A DNA stretch of 54,259 nt from Caldisericota bacterium (GCA_030652945.1 JAUSAI010000100.1:1-54259); one strand, 5' to 3'. Numbered from the stretch's first letter, positions 32,220-41,010 are shown. Notes: generated from the sequence alone by a model not told the origin. A program made the numbers and translations.

Positions 32220-32927
32220 TCACCGGGCGCGCTCAGGCATGGTGTGGGCCGATCGCGTGCCCGTGGCCTCGAAGAACGCTTCGGCGGTCACCGTTGGGAA
32301 ATCACGCACATGGGCGGGCAGCCGCATCGTGGCGCCCGCCGGATCAAAGACACCCCCCTCGAAGTTGACATCGCCGACGTGTTCGCCCTGGGCGTCCTCG
32401 ATTCGGCCACCGGCCCAGACGCACTGCTCAATGCCCGTGGCGGCAGCGTACTGGCGAACGATGTTGGAGGCGTCGTCCAGGCATTGCACCGGCCACCACA
32501 GGTCATCCGGCCCATAGGGAACGGGCTGATCTGGCCCGGCACCTTCCGTGTTGTCGCGGGTGGCCAGGAAGACGCGCAGGCCTTGCTCGCTTTGGTCGCG
32601 CGCGGCGTGCGCATCGCCACGGAACTGGTTCAGGACCAGCTCCAGGACTTCCTCGTTGATGATCCAGTCGGGGGAACCGGTGTCGAGCAGCAGCCCATCC
32701 CGGTTGACCCGCTGGTCCAGGGTCGGGAAGAAATAGCGGGAGATGAACTGCCCGTAGACGCTATGGAAGTAGCGCTGGTCAAAGAACTCCACCATGGGTG
32801 TGTTGGCGTCATGGGATAGGGCCCACTTGCCGCGGTACCAGTTGCCGTAGCCCATGCCGGGCAGGACAAGACGGGCTGTCAGCGGCACGCCTGTTGCGCT
32901 GTCGATGTTCAAGGTGTTTGTGCTCAT
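32220..32927 (-). CDS. Unknown 235-residue protein
   Basis: Not recognised. It is acidic, rich in aromatic residues (GYGNWYRGKW, EFFDQRYFHSVYGQFISRYFFP) and mostly beta-like in its second half (ECVWAGGRIEDAQGEHVGDVNFEGGVF pattern). No signal peptide or membrane span is visible. It begins 42 bp after the 32970 gene and is followed closely by the 31508 gene, so these form one minus-strand run with the methyltransferase upstream. Confidence 0.5.
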   Translation of the reverse strand: MSTNTLNIDSATGVPLTARLVLPGMGYGNWYRGKWALSHDANTPMVEFFDQRYFHSVYGQFISRYFFPTLDQRVNRDGLLLDTGSPDWIINEEVLELVLNQFRGDAHAARDQSEQGLRVFLATRDNTEGAGPDQPVPYGPDDLWWPVQCLDDASNIVRQYAAATGIEQCVWAGGRIEDAQGEHVGDVNFEGGVFDPAGATMRLPAHVRDFPTVTAEAFFEATGTRSAHTMPERAR

Positions 32928-32969
32928 GGGGGTTCAGTTCGAAAGGATGCAGGAATTTCGATCTCGGGA

Positions 32970-33347
32970 CTACGGCCGCGGCCGCATGCCCCTCAGGTAG
33001 AGGCTTCGCGCATACGACTGGTCCAGGGCAGCTTCAGCCTGTTCCGCAAAGGCATTGAAGGCCGAGGCTGCCTGCTCCGCGGTGAAGTCGTCCTTGACCG
33101 TGACAGTGCAGGTCGAAAGCACGTTGCGCCCTTCGCTGATGTAGTTGCCCACCAGCTGGAAGCAATCCGCGTATGGAGTCAGGTATGCGTACGCAGTCTT
33201 GGGTCCCACCGCCGTTGCAATTTCCTGGGAGGCAATGGCGGATTCGCCAGGCAGTCCTTCGTAGGGAACCCAGTTCGCCTGATCGATGGCGACTCGCATC
33301 GCAGCAATGTGCTTGGCCATCCGGGTGTTTCGTTCAATGGTGTTCAT
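32970..33347 (-). CDS. Unknown 125-residue protein
   Basis: Not recognised. A helical opening (RNTRMAKHIAAMRVAIDQANWVPYEG) is followed by AYAYLTPYADCFQLVGNYISEGRNVLSTCTVTVKDDF and a C-terminal helix with ASAFNAFAEQAEAAL. It is small, soluble and without motifs. ATG 33347 is used; ATG 33320 is an alternative. It lies 14 bp after the cytosine methyltransferase gene and is probably co-transcribed with it. Confidence 0.45.
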   Translation of the reverse strand: MNTIERNTRMAKHIAAMRVAIDQANWVPYEGLPGESAIASQEIATAVGPKTAYAYLTPYADCFQLVGNYISEGRNVLSTCTVTVKDDFTAEQAASAFNAFAEQAEAALDQSYARSLYLRGMRPRP

Positions 33348-33361
33348 GATGTCTTTCTGAA

Positions 33362-34816
33362 TCAGCCGACGGCGCGTTGGCGGCGCAGGGAGGCCATGGA
33401 CGCCTCGCGCTCGCCAGTGGTCTCGCTGGCATCGGTGGGTATCTCCGCCGGTGTGATGTAGCTATTGAGCCTGTCGCCGATGCGCCTGCCCACCGCGCGG
33501 ATGAGGTCATAGGTGATGCCTTGTCCCAATAGCTGATGCGCCATGGTCGGGGAGAGGCCCTTCACCAGCTGGATGGGCACGTCCTTCACGCCGGCGTGCT
33601 CCTCGTGTGTGAGCAGGCGGGAGAGCTCAGGATTGGTCGGGTGGCGAAGACGTGGGTCAGTGCTACCGCCCTTGTAGTAATGCTTTCGCAACGTGGGCAC
33701 GGTCTGCGAGTCCGGGGTCACAAACTGCATCTTGAAGCCGTTGCCCTCTGCTTCGTTGCGAGCCCGTTTGTCCTTGAGGTACTGCACCGCGCGCCACCTG
33801 GGATCATCCTCGGTGATTTCCGGGTCGATCACGTCTGAGAGGGTGCGCACCACCCGCATGTGCGGGGCGAGCTGCTCAAAGGAAAACTCGATCCCCTTGG
33901 TGACCGCCACCATGACCCAACGCACACGCTTTTCTAGACAGCCGAAGTCTGCCCCGTCGAGCAAAGCTTCATGGGTGTCGTAGCCCATGTCGCGGAACTG
34001 GTGGCGCAGGATCATCGCAGAGGCCGTACTGGCGTAGCGCGGTACGTTCTCCAGCGTGACGATCGAGGGATTGGTCTTGCTGATCACCACGAGCGCTGAA
34101 TAGACGAGGTGACCCACCTCCTCGTGGTCCTCCATCTTCTCCAGGCCCTTTTTGGTGTGGCCAGCCAGCGAGGCGCCCGAGCAAGGCAGTCCCATCTCCA
34201 GAAGATCCAGCTTCGGCAGGCGCGAAAGCAACCATTCATCCTGCGCAAGTTCCTGCATGGGCACCGCCAGCGCGGCTGTGTCCTCGTTCCACGCGTCGTT
34301 CTGGACCATCGCGTGCAGCAACAGGTCCTCGCGCAGTTCGTTCACGAAAGTCAGGTCGCATTCGATGTTGGCGTCCTTGAGGCCTTGGTGGATGGCATGT
34401 GTCAACACGCCGCCGCCGTGGGCGAGGCTGCCGGCCGCCAACGGTTGCTTCTCGATCAGCTTGGTGCGCAACCGGTTGATCCGCTCGACCTTGCGCATCT
34501 CGCTCGCCAGCGGCAACAGGAATATCTTCCCCTTCCCTACGACCACCCGCACCGCGTCCATACCGTCGAACACAGCCAGCAACTCGGCAGAATTGATGTC
34601 GATGACCGGCAGGTCTTCGTCCTGACGGCGCCGGGCGCTCACGGCGCGTGAGCCGTCATCGTTCTTCGAGATGACGATGCGCTGCCCATCCACATCGACG
34701 TTGAAGCGCTCACCAGGAGAAAACCCGGCCCGAATGGCCTGCAGGCCATCGAAGTAGATGCGGGGACGCCCACGATTGGCGCCCACCTTCTTGATCCATA
34801 CGTCTTTGAGTGCCAC
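33362..34816 (-). CDS. C5-cytosine DNA methyltransferase
   Basis: A 484-residue protein. The first 115 residues are an extra domain (VDGQRIVISKNDDGSRAVS ...). The methyltransferase follows: a SAM-site-like GSLAHGGGVLTHAIHQGL, the catalytic Pro-Cys in LEMGLPCSGAS at about 210, and ENVPRY at about 254. FGCLEKRVRWVMVAV is a QRR-like motif VIII. The Cys attacks cytosine C6 and the enzyme adds a methyl group to C5. The N-terminal extension is not a usual part of Dcm-type enzymes. No restriction partner is beside it. GTG 34816 fits AAGGGG 6 bp upstream and overlaps the previous gene's end; TTG 34822 is possible. Confidence 0.75.
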   Translation of the reverse strand: MALKDVWIKKVGANRGRPRIYFDGLQAIRAGFSPGERFNVDVDGQRIVISKNDDGSRAVSARRRQDEDLPVIDINSAELLAVFDGMDAVRVVVGKGKIFLLPLASEMRKVERINRLRTKLIEKQPLAAGSLAHGGGVLTHAIHQGLKDANIECDLTFVNELREDLLLHAMVQNDAWNEDTAALAVPMQELAQDEWLLSRLPKLDLLEMGLPCSGASLAGHTKKGLEKMEDHEEVGHLVYSALVVISKTNPSIVTLENVPRYASTASAMILRHQFRDMGYDTHEALLDGADFGCLEKRVRWVMVAVTKGIEFSFEQLAPHMRVVRTLSDVIDPEITEDDPRWRAVQYLKDKRARNEAEGNGFKMQFVTPDSQTVPTLRKHYYKGGSTDPRLRHPTNPELSRLLTHEEHAGVKDVPIQLVKGLSPTMAHQLLGQGITYDLIRAVGRRIGDRLNSYITPAEIPTDASETTGEREASMASLRRQRAVG

Positions 34817-34818
34817 GC

Positions 34819-35181
34819 TCAACCCCTTGCCCGTTCGAACCTGGCCGCCAGGTCAAGCTCAATGCCCTCGCGGCAACCCGGGTGCGGTGCATGGGGTGAA
34901 TCGCACCAAGGCCGATTGATGCCGGATGGCTTGTACAGGACAGCGCTTGGAGTGTCCCCCGCGCTGGCGTCAAATCCAGAGAGCCACACAGCCCAGAACC
35001 TTCCTTCGGCGAGCTTCACGGCAGCGTCCCGGTCGGACTCGGTCAATGCGTCGATGATCATCAGATCGAAGCCAGGACGGCTATCCCAAGGATGTCCGTG
35101 ATCACGCATGACTTTGATGGAACGTGACTGTGGCGCGACAGGGCAGTGGGCTGGATCGTTCAAGGAAATCATGATGCTCAC
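34819..35181 (-). CDS. Unknown 120-residue protein
   Basis: Not recognised. Small, soluble; GFDLMIIDALTESDRDAAVKLAEGRFWAVWLSGFDA in the middle reads as an alpha/beta unit, and the C terminus has HAPHPGCREGIELDLAARFE. GTG 35181 directly follows the previous stop; ATG 35172 is the alternative. It immediately precedes the cytosine methyltransferase gene, with about 3 bp between the coding regions. Confidence 0.45.
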   Translation of the reverse strand: MSIMISLNDPAHCPVAPQSRSIKVMRDHGHPWDSRPGFDLMIIDALTESDRDAAVKLAEGRFWAVWLSGFDASAGDTPSAVLYKPSGINRPWCDSPHAPHPGCREGIELDLAARFERARG

Positions 35182-35457
35182 TCAGGCGCGCTGGCGTTCA
35201 GCCCTGGCGGGTTCGCTGGATGGGGCCTCCGCTTGCGCTGGCACAGCAGAAACACACTCGAGCAGGTAGCACCCGGATACGTTTTCCAGCCAGATGACCG
35301 GGGTATGACCGCTGAGAATTTGTGCTGAGGATCGTGTCCGAGTCTTGAAAGGCTCATCCACGCCGTCCAGCTGCACAAACACCTCCGCGCCGATAGGGTG
35401 GGCCGCATTGAATGCATCGCACTCGGCTTGCATTTTTTGTACGTTCGGTTTTTTCAT
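35182..35457 (-). CDS. Small phage/element-type protein
   Basis: A 91-residue protein. AECDAFNAAHPIGAEVFVQLDGVDEPFKTRTRSSAQILSGHTPVIWLENVSGCYLL is the conserved core of a small family frequent on phages and integrative elements (form FNA.HPVGT.V.......TRT...A..L.GHT.VVW......). It looks like a small beta-barrel domain; the role is unknown. ATG 35457 is the only sensible start. Confidence 0.6.
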   Translation of the reverse strand: MKKPNVQKMQAECDAFNAAHPIGAEVFVQLDGVDEPFKTRTRSSAQILSGHTPVIWLENVSGCYLLECVSAVPAQAEAPSSEPARAERQRA

Positions 35458-35478
35458 TTGGAGATCTCTCTGGTCTGG

Positions 35479-36474
35479 TCATCCACGCTGGCGCTCCACA
35501 GCGGGCACCTCGCGGCTGACTTTCATTTCGTCAAAGCATTCGACTGCCATCTCGCGCTTGCGGGCAACCTCGGTAAGGAAGTCGATGAAATCCTGAGTCG
35601 CCGCCTGATCGCCGGCGGGGAACAGGAGCGACTGCTCGGCCAGTTGGTAACGCGTGCGCTCCGTGGGCACAAAGGTGCCGCGCCAGGCGTCCCAGCGGTC
35701 CAGCACGCAGCGAATCAAGCGTCCATAGGGCACGGCGCCTACAGCGCACGCCGTTGGCGTCATGACCAATGCAGCTCCGCCGGAGAGCACGTCCGCCGGC
35801 GTCAACCGCATGAGATCAGCCTGCGCCTCCGGGGCATCTTCTTCACCCCAGACGCGCGCGAGCACAAAGTCAATCGCGGCCTGGACCGTGGCTTCCTGAC
35901 TCACACGGCGCGGCAGTATCCGGTTGACCTTGCCAATGTCCTGCAGAGGTCGCAGAACACGCAGGACCACAGCTTCGACCGGGCCGTCCAGCCAGGCGAC
36001 GTTGAGCTTCTTGTGGTCAACGGTCACCGCAAACTGCACGCCTGCGATGGCCTCCTCCAGCAACAGCCTCGCCTGCACGGATGCGGGCCGGTCAGTGACA
36101 ACAGCCAGCGCTGGCAATTGGAAGGCTGGCGCAGCCTGTTGGGCTTGCATGCGTTTTTGGCGGTCCACGACGATGGGCCGTGCTCCGCCGGGCGCGCCGT
36201 GGCGCTGCGCCATCTGACGGGTGCGCTCGATCTGGTAGTCGTACCAGATTCGGTCGCACTCAGCCGCATCCACCCGTTCGGGCGTCAGCTTCCATCCTTT
36301 GGACTGGATCAAGGACATGGGCACCTTGCGGGCGCAGGTCTTGTCATCCCAGACGATTTCGTAGACCAGGGCAAGGCTGGAGCTCCAGGTCGACTCACGG
36401 CTGGCGCAGACGATCGTGCCGACCACGCCGGTTCCATCGCACCGGTCGACCCTGTTGCCCACCAGCGCGATCAT
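35479..36474 (-). CDS. Unknown 331-residue protein
   Basis: Not recognised. The N-terminal third (ALVGNRVDRCDGTGVVGTIVCASRESTWSSSLALVYEIVWDD) looks like a small beta domain. The middle is helical and Gln/Arg-rich, and the rest is mixed. No transmembrane span or catalytic signature is seen. ATG 36474 follows the 36476 gene's stop almost directly, so the two unknown genes are co-expressed. The upstream frame extension lies inside that gene and is not used. Confidence 0.5.
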   Translation of the reverse strand: MIALVGNRVDRCDGTGVVGTIVCASRESTWSSSLALVYEIVWDDKTCARKVPMSLIQSKGWKLTPERVDAAECDRIWYDYQIERTRQMAQRHGAPGGARPIVVDRQKRMQAQQAAPAFQLPALAVVTDRPASVQARLLLEEAIAGVQFAVTVDHKKLNVAWLDGPVEAVVLRVLRPLQDIGKVNRILPRRVSQEATVQAAIDFVLARVWGEEDAPEAQADLMRLTPADVLSGGAALVMTPTACAVGAVPYGRLIRCVLDRWDAWRGTFVPTERTRYQLAEQSLLFPAGDQAATQDFIDFLTEVARKREMAVECFDEMKVSREVPAVERQRG

Positions 36475-36475
36475 G

Positions 36476-37348
36476 TCAGCCCACCTGGCGCAGGTTGCGC
36501 TGGGATTGAATCCGAGCTTCGTCGGGGTCGCGAAACTGATAGAAGGCCATCGCCATGACGGTCCGCGCCCCCATTCTGTCTTCGTGGAGCAGCACTTTGA
36601 TGGATCGTGTTCCACCACAGAAGGACACATCAACATCACACACCGAGGCATTGCCACTTCCGGCCGCCTGCAGCAGGTCAATCTCCCGCTGCGCGATGAA
36701 TTTCTGATGGTTGGGCTGCAGTGCGCGAGCCTCCGGATCTGCCTTCCAGATCGCCAGCATCAACGCCCTTAGCTGATGGCGCCCGCCTTCGCCGGCGGCA
36801 AAGACGGCCCCGTACGTCTTGCGGCCGAGCGACTCGCGGCTGATGGCCACCGGCACGGTGATCAGCTCGAATTCCTCGAACGTGAGCAGTTTGCGTTCCA
36901 TCTCGGCCAGCCGCATCGTGGCCGCAGCCTTGCTGGCATCTTCGCGGCCGAACTCGCTCTCGCCCAACACTTCCCCATCCTCATCGAGCACCTGGTGCAC
37001 AAGGATCGAACCGCTGTCAGGCGCGCGAGACGCAAACCTGCACCCCTCCAGGACGGGCCTGAAGGTCGAGGGCGGCAAAGACTCGCGCGCGATTCGACGA
37101 CAGGCCAGATGCGCTGCCAGCTCTGGCGTGGGGGCAGTGGACAGCACGTTGCGCCCCATCGCGTCGTAGACCATGAATTGCTCGGCGACAGGTCGAACAC
37201 GGCAGATTCGCCGTCCCCATGGATGGCCCTTGATGGCGCCCGCATTGAGTCGCTCAGGAGGGGTGTAGTCCTCAGCTGCCGATGCGAACGGGCTTCCCGT
37301 GGACACAACCAGAGGATGGCGGCGAAGGGTCAGGGGCGTTTCGATCAT
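36476..37348 (-). CDS. Unknown 290-residue protein
   Basis: Not recognised. Soluble, with CRVRPVAEQFMVYDAMGRNVLSTAPTPELAAHLACRRIARE near residue 50, a long helix (AATMRLAEMERKLLTFEEFELITV) in the middle, and a C-terminal segment DVDVSFCGGTRSIKVLLHEDRMGA. It stands first in the minus-strand run that reaches 31508 and diverges from the Fic-like gene. The operator-like dyad at 37366-37389 lies just upstream of its ATG. Confidence 0.5.
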   Translation of the reverse strand: MIETPLTLRRHPLVVSTGSPFASAAEDYTPPERLNAGAIKGHPWGRRICRVRPVAEQFMVYDAMGRNVLSTAPTPELAAHLACRRIARESLPPSTFRPVLEGCRFASRAPDSGSILVHQVLDEDGEVLGESEFGREDASKAAATMRLAEMERKLLTFEEFELITVPVAISRESLGRKTYGAVFAAGEGGRHQLRALMLAIWKADPEARALQPNHQKFIAQREIDLLQAAGSGNASVCDVDVSFCGGTRSIKVLLHEDRMGARTVMAMAFYQFRDPDEARIQSQRNLRQVG

Positions 37349-37365
37349 GGATGTTCAGCATTTGC

Positions 37366-37389
37366 TTTGCGGATGTATATCACCGCAAA
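37366..37389. promoter_or_regulatory. 24-bp operator-like dyad, TTTGCGG and CCGCAAA
   Basis: TTTGCGG (37366-37372) and CCGCAAA (37383-37389) form perfect 7-bp arms around a TATA-containing centre, between two divergent genes. A third copy of the hexamer (CGCAAA, 37425-37430) ends 3 bp before the Fic-like ATG at 37434. The arms are the most symmetric version of the TTTGCG element found at other promoters, and fit a dimeric repressor. Confidence 0.65.
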
Positions 37390-37433
37390 ATTACAAAACA
37401 AGTTTGCCGCATCCATTTTTCAAACGCAAATCC

Positions 37434-38801
37434 ATGAATCACCAGACACAACAAGTCGCCTCGCCGACCAGCGTGGCCATGTACCTCGCCGAGCGCTCCC
37501 GGCCGCAAAGCCTCTCGGGCCTCATTGAAGGCATGGGCCTCTCGGAATTCCATCGCAGCACGGTCTGGCGCTGGCTGAAAACCGCGCAAGACCAGGGCAT
37601 GGTGGAGATGGCGGGCGACAAGAAGTCCAGCGTCTGGCGCGCCTCAGACCATCTCCTGCGAGATGTCCTGCGCAAGCAGATCGGCCAGCCGGTGAACAAG
37701 CGCCCGCTGGTGCCGTACCAGGAGGACTTCCTGCTGGAGTACGAGCCGAACCGCAGCAGCTACCTCAGCAAGAGCGATCTGGACCGTCTGCACCGCCAAT
37801 GCCAGCCCGGCACGGCCGAGTTCACCAAGCTGACCCAGCGCGACCAGTCGCTGTTCATGTGCGGCCTGTCTTTTGCCAGCTCCGCTATGGAGGGCAACTC
37901 CTACGACCTTATCGCCACCGAGAAGCTGCTCCTCGAGGGTTTGGTGAAGGAGGACGCCACACCGCTGGAGACCACGATGGTGCTGAATCACCACGACGCG
38001 GCGCGCCACCTGGTGGACAACATCCATTTCCCGCCTTTCCCCAACGATGTCAAGATCGAGACGCGGGACATCAAGGAGCTGCATGGTCTACTCGCCTCGG
38101 GACTGCTCGCAGACCCTGGAATGTGCGGGAGCATTCGCCACGCGCCGGTGAAGATCCACCAGTCGTCCTATGTACCCCCGGTGCTGCATGACGTGCTCGT
38201 GCGAAACCTGCAGATGATCTGCGCTAAGGCCTCCCAGATCGAGGACCCGTTCGAAAAGGCCTTCTTCCTACTGGTGCACCTGCCCTACCTGCAGCCCTTT
38301 GAGGACTGCAACAAGCGCACCTCGCGTGTGGCCTGCAACATCCCTCTGCTGCGGCATGGCGTGGTCCCGATGTCCTGGCTGGATGTGGACCACGGTAGCT
38401 ACAGCAATGGCCTGATCGGCGTCTACGAGCGAAACAACCCCTCCATCCTGGCCGAGGTCTTCGTCGATGGCTACCTGCACTCCACTGAGCGCTTTGAAAT
38501 CATGAAGCGCACCGCGGTGCCCACCGCGACTCAGGTCCGGTACCGCAGCACGATCAAGCAAGTGGTCCGCGCGGCCGTTCTGGACGGCGACTCAAGCATC
38601 CCCGGGGACGTGGAGCCCAAGGACGTGGGGGAGTTCATCCTGCATGTCGAGAAAGAGCTCGCGCTGCTGCGCAAGGGCAACCTGGGCGCCATGGTTCGCT
38701 TCGGCCTGGCCGAGGGAGATGTGCGCCATTGGAACTGCCGTACTGAGGCTGTGGAGCCCGACGAGCCGCCGGAGCGGATCAGGGAACGAGCTAGCGGCTG
38801 A
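37434..38801 (+). CDS. Fic-family protein with altered catalytic motif
   Basis: A 455-residue protein. Residues about 10-70 form a helix-turn-helix domain. SSAMEGN at about 149-155 is the inhibitory-helix motif of Fic enzymes ([ST]xxxE[GN]), and YLQPFEDCNKRTSR at about 284-297 is the active-site loop. In the canonical HPFxxGNGR the His is essential; here the position is Gln (QPF), while the Asn-Lys-Arg part remains. So it may not transfer AMP, or it may use another chemistry. Fic proteins modify target hydroxyls with nucleotide parts. ATG 37434 has no ribosome site nearby. It is alone on the plus strand and probably auto-controlled through the TTTGCG sites. Confidence 0.7.
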   Translation: MNHQTQQVASPTSVAMYLAERSRPQSLSGLIEGMGLSEFHRSTVWRWLKTAQDQGMVEMAGDKKSSVWRASDHLLRDVLRKQIGQPVNKRPLVPYQEDFLLEYEPNRSSYLSKSDLDRLHRQCQPGTAEFTKLTQRDQSLFMCGLSFASSAMEGNSYDLIATEKLLLEGLVKEDATPLETTMVLNHHDAARHLVDNIHFPPFPNDVKIETRDIKELHGLLASGLLADPGMCGSIRHAPVKIHQSSYVPPVLHDVLVRNLQMICAKASQIEDPFEKAFFLLVHLPYLQPFEDCNKRTSRVACNIPLLRHGVVPMSWLDVDHGSYSNGLIGVYERNNPSILAEVFVDGYLHSTERFEIMKRTAVPTATQVRYRSTIKQVVRAAVLDGDSSIPGDVEPKDVGEFILHVEKELALLRKGNLGAMVRFGLAEGDVRHWNCRTEAVEPDEPPERIRERASG

Positions 38802-39300
38802 CGAGCAGCCAGCGTGGATCGCCCTGGGCGGCCATTTCGACCAGGTCGCCCACATGGACGCCATTCGCCTTGAACCACCCCTGATTCAACTCCAAGGCCT
38901 TCTGGACCCCATCCACGCACAGCGTGGAGTGGGAATTCGCGTGTGCATCCATGATTTCCCGGATACGACCGTCGGCAGCGATGAACGCGATCGACAGAGC
39001 GATGGGGGTGTTCTTCATCCACATGCAGCGCTTCGTATCCCCCCCATCGAACACGAAGAGCATGCCCTGATCGGGTAGCAGCGAGCGGGTGAACATCAGA
39101 CCCTTGGCGATCTGCGCCGGCGTGGTGGCCAGCTGCACCTCAATCTGATGCGGTGCGTCGCCCACCTGCAGGGCGACTTTGGGCAAGTCGGTCTGGGGCG
39201 TTCTCAGGCTCACCAGCCAGGCCGACATCCCCACAAGGACGAGTGCCGCCCCTGCGATCAGAAATCGCAGGGGTCTGCTCAGGCGTGTGGAAACTCTCAT
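38791..39300 (-). CDS. DUF192 family protein with N-terminal membrane anchor
   Basis: A 169-residue protein. A basic start and one hydrophobic helix at about 11-30 (FLIAGAALVLVGMSAWLVSL) place the rest in the periplasm. GLMFTRSLLPDQGMLFVF...CMWMKNTPIALSIAFI is the DUF192 signature (form GLM.R..L....GMLF.F...FWMKNT.IPLDI.FI). The family is widespread, small and beta-rich, with no proven reaction. Its end overlaps the Fic-like gene end by 11 bp on the opposite strand. It follows the polyvalent/zincin gene with an ATGA overlap. Confidence 0.75.
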   Translation of the reverse strand: MRVSTRLSRPLRFLIAGAALVLVGMSAWLVSLRTPQTDLPKVALQVGDAPHQIEVQLATTPAQIAKGLMFTRSLLPDQGMLFVFDGGDTKRCMWMKNTPIALSIAFIAADGRIREIMDAHANSHSTLCVDGVQKALELNQGWFKANGVHVGDLVEMAAQGDPRWLLVSR

Positions 39301-40961
39301 GCGGATTCACGATGCGTCTGCGACCGGAACACGGCGGGCCGGCTCAGATCCTCAGCCGCCTGCGTGGCGTAGCAGGCGTATTCGCCGCCGGCGAAGCGCT
39401 GGAACAGCTCCTGCACCGACCCGGCTTCCTGGGCGAGCACATTGCGGCGTAACCAGGCCATGGCGTCCCCAAGCATTACCCGATACTCCTCGAACAGACC
39501 ACGGACAGGGGAAGGCGCCAAGCTGAAGGTCCCCTTATTCCACATTGAAAATGCATAGGCAGCGGCCTCTTCGGCGTTTTCGCATTCGCGCGCAGCCGCA
39601 GGTTCGTTCATTCGCATCAGGGCATCACGCACACGGGCATTGAGCTCGGTACCCGGCGCAAAGTCGGTCAGAACCATGCGGCGCTCGGACATGCTGAAAA
39701 GCTTGTCCATGCCGAAGTGGAAGCACTCGTGATCGAGTTCGGCTTTCACATCGCTGGCGCCGAGAGAAACCTGAACCATCGAGTTGATGTAGCTGCCTGC
39801 CACCTCCCGGCCCGAGGCCACGTTGTAGAGGTGTCCCACGAAGCGGATACCGCGGGCACTGCCGATCATGTGCCCGGCCATGGCCAGGTACTCCGTCAGC
39901 TGGTCGGGATCGTACTGGCGCGGCCCGTGAACGATGTTCTTCAACGAATACAGGGGTTGGGTCTTGAGCAGCTTTTCACGCACCGCCGGCGTCATGTCGA
40001 AGCACGGCACCTCGGCGGCCTCGAAATCGCCCATCTTGATGGTGTCAAGTCGGCACTTCTGACCGGTACCGGACAACGCTCGGTCGACGATCCCGGACAT
40101 CACCTTCAGGTAGAACTCGTCCAGGTTGTCCTGCGTGACTTGCCGGCCACCGTTGCGCATGCTTCCCCGAATCCAGTAGAAACGTTCGATGGCAGGGTTC
40201 TCGGCGGCGCGCTGCATCATCCTTCGCATGGCCAGGCCCGCCCAGAGTTTGGTGTCCGTCACGAAGGGCCCCTTGGGGATACTCCTCCATTCCTCCATGC
40301 GCCCACGCTGACCCCAATCGGACTGAATTTCCTCGACGAGGAAGGTGTTGCCAAACACCAGTTCGCGCGCATGGGCAAACAGGTTCTTGCCATGGCGACC
40401 CAGATCATCACGGGTGAAGTGGGACCACTTGAAATCGTGCGAGACCAGCTTCTGCTGCATGAGCAGTGAGCGCTCTACTGCCAGACGCGCAGGCATCTCG
40501 GGATCCTCGCTGAGCCGCTCGATGTCGAAGGCGAACTGCTCCAGGTCCCAGTCAATCTCTTCCAGGCGGTCCTCGATGTTGTCACGCTGCGAGTTCGCAA
40601 TGAAGAGGACCTCAGCGTACCGGCTGCCACTTCCAACTGCCGTTTTGTGCGAGAAGGAGGGGTACTGGGGAGAGCCCAGGGTCACCTCCTTGATGGTGAT
40701 CCCCAGGTCATCGATCGCCTTGAGCAACTCAGCCCTCGTGTAGGACTTCGCCCCCCTCATCTCCATCCACGGGACGATGCCGATGTCATCGACCTCCGCC
40801 TGTTTGACTTGGCCCTTGGAGACGAGGCTCTTCAGGGTGTTGGCCCATTCCTTGGGAGGCGCTTTCTGCAATTTCGCGGGCAGGCCTTCGATCGCTGCCA
40901 CCAGGGAGCCGCCCATCTTGTGGGTTTCACGATTGAGGTACACGACGATATCTGATGACAT
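39297..40961 (-). CDS. Large polyvalent-type protein fused to a zincin-like domain
   Basis: A 554-residue protein. The first 130 residues follow a phage 'polyvalent protein' pattern (APPKEWANTLKSLVSKG..QAEVDDIGIVPWM, then TRAELLKAIDDLGITIKEV). VEEIQSDWGQRGR at about 213-225 with IPKGPFVTDTKLWAGLAMRRMM continues that type. In the last third ELDHECFHFGMDKLF at about 402-416 gives HExxH-type zinc coordination (His-Glu-Cys-Phe-His). Polyvalent proteins are large multi-domain products delivered with phage or plasmid DNA; a peptidase end could act on host proteins on entry (inference). ATG 40961 is the start; an AT-rich dyad region lies before it. Confidence 0.6.
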   Translation of the reverse strand: MSSDIVVYLNRETHKMGGSLVAAIEGLPAKLQKAPPKEWANTLKSLVSKGQVKQAEVDDIGIVPWMEMRGAKSYTRAELLKAIDDLGITIKEVTLGSPQYPSFSHKTAVGSGSRYAEVLFIANSQRDNIEDRLEEIDWDLEQFAFDIERLSEDPEMPARLAVERSLLMQQKLVSHDFKWSHFTRDDLGRHGKNLFAHARELVFGNTFLVEEIQSDWGQRGRMEEWRSIPKGPFVTDTKLWAGLAMRRMMQRAAENPAIERFYWIRGSMRNGGRQVTQDNLDEFYLKVMSGIVDRALSGTGQKCRLDTIKMGDFEAAEVPCFDMTPAVREKLLKTQPLYSLKNIVHGPRQYDPDQLTEYLAMAGHMIGSARGIRFVGHLYNVASGREVAGSYINSMVQVSLGASDVKAELDHECFHFGMDKLFSMSERRMVLTDFAPGTELNARVRDALMRMNEPAAARECENAEEAAAYAFSMWNKGTFSLAPSPVRGLFEEYRVMLGDAMAWLRRNVLAQEAGSVQELFQRFAGGEYACYATQAAEDLSRPAVFRSQTHRESA

Positions 40962-40978
40962 AATGTGTTTTCCGGTGT

Positions 40979-41001
40979 TATCTATTCACGAAGTATAGAT
41001 A
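40979..41001. promoter_or_regulatory. Inverted repeat TATCTAT / ATAGATA
   Basis: TATCTAT (40979-40985) and ATAGATA (40995-41001) pair perfectly across a 9-bp spacer, 18 bp upstream of the 40961 start. It suits a repressor dimer controlling the polyvalent/zincin gene. Confidence 0.55.
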
Positions 41002-41010
41002 ATCACCAGC

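Noticed and set aside
35398-36558. 386-residue plus-strand frame
   Set aside because: Antisense to the 35479-36474 gene, which fits the overlapping minus-strand run; composition is of shadow type.
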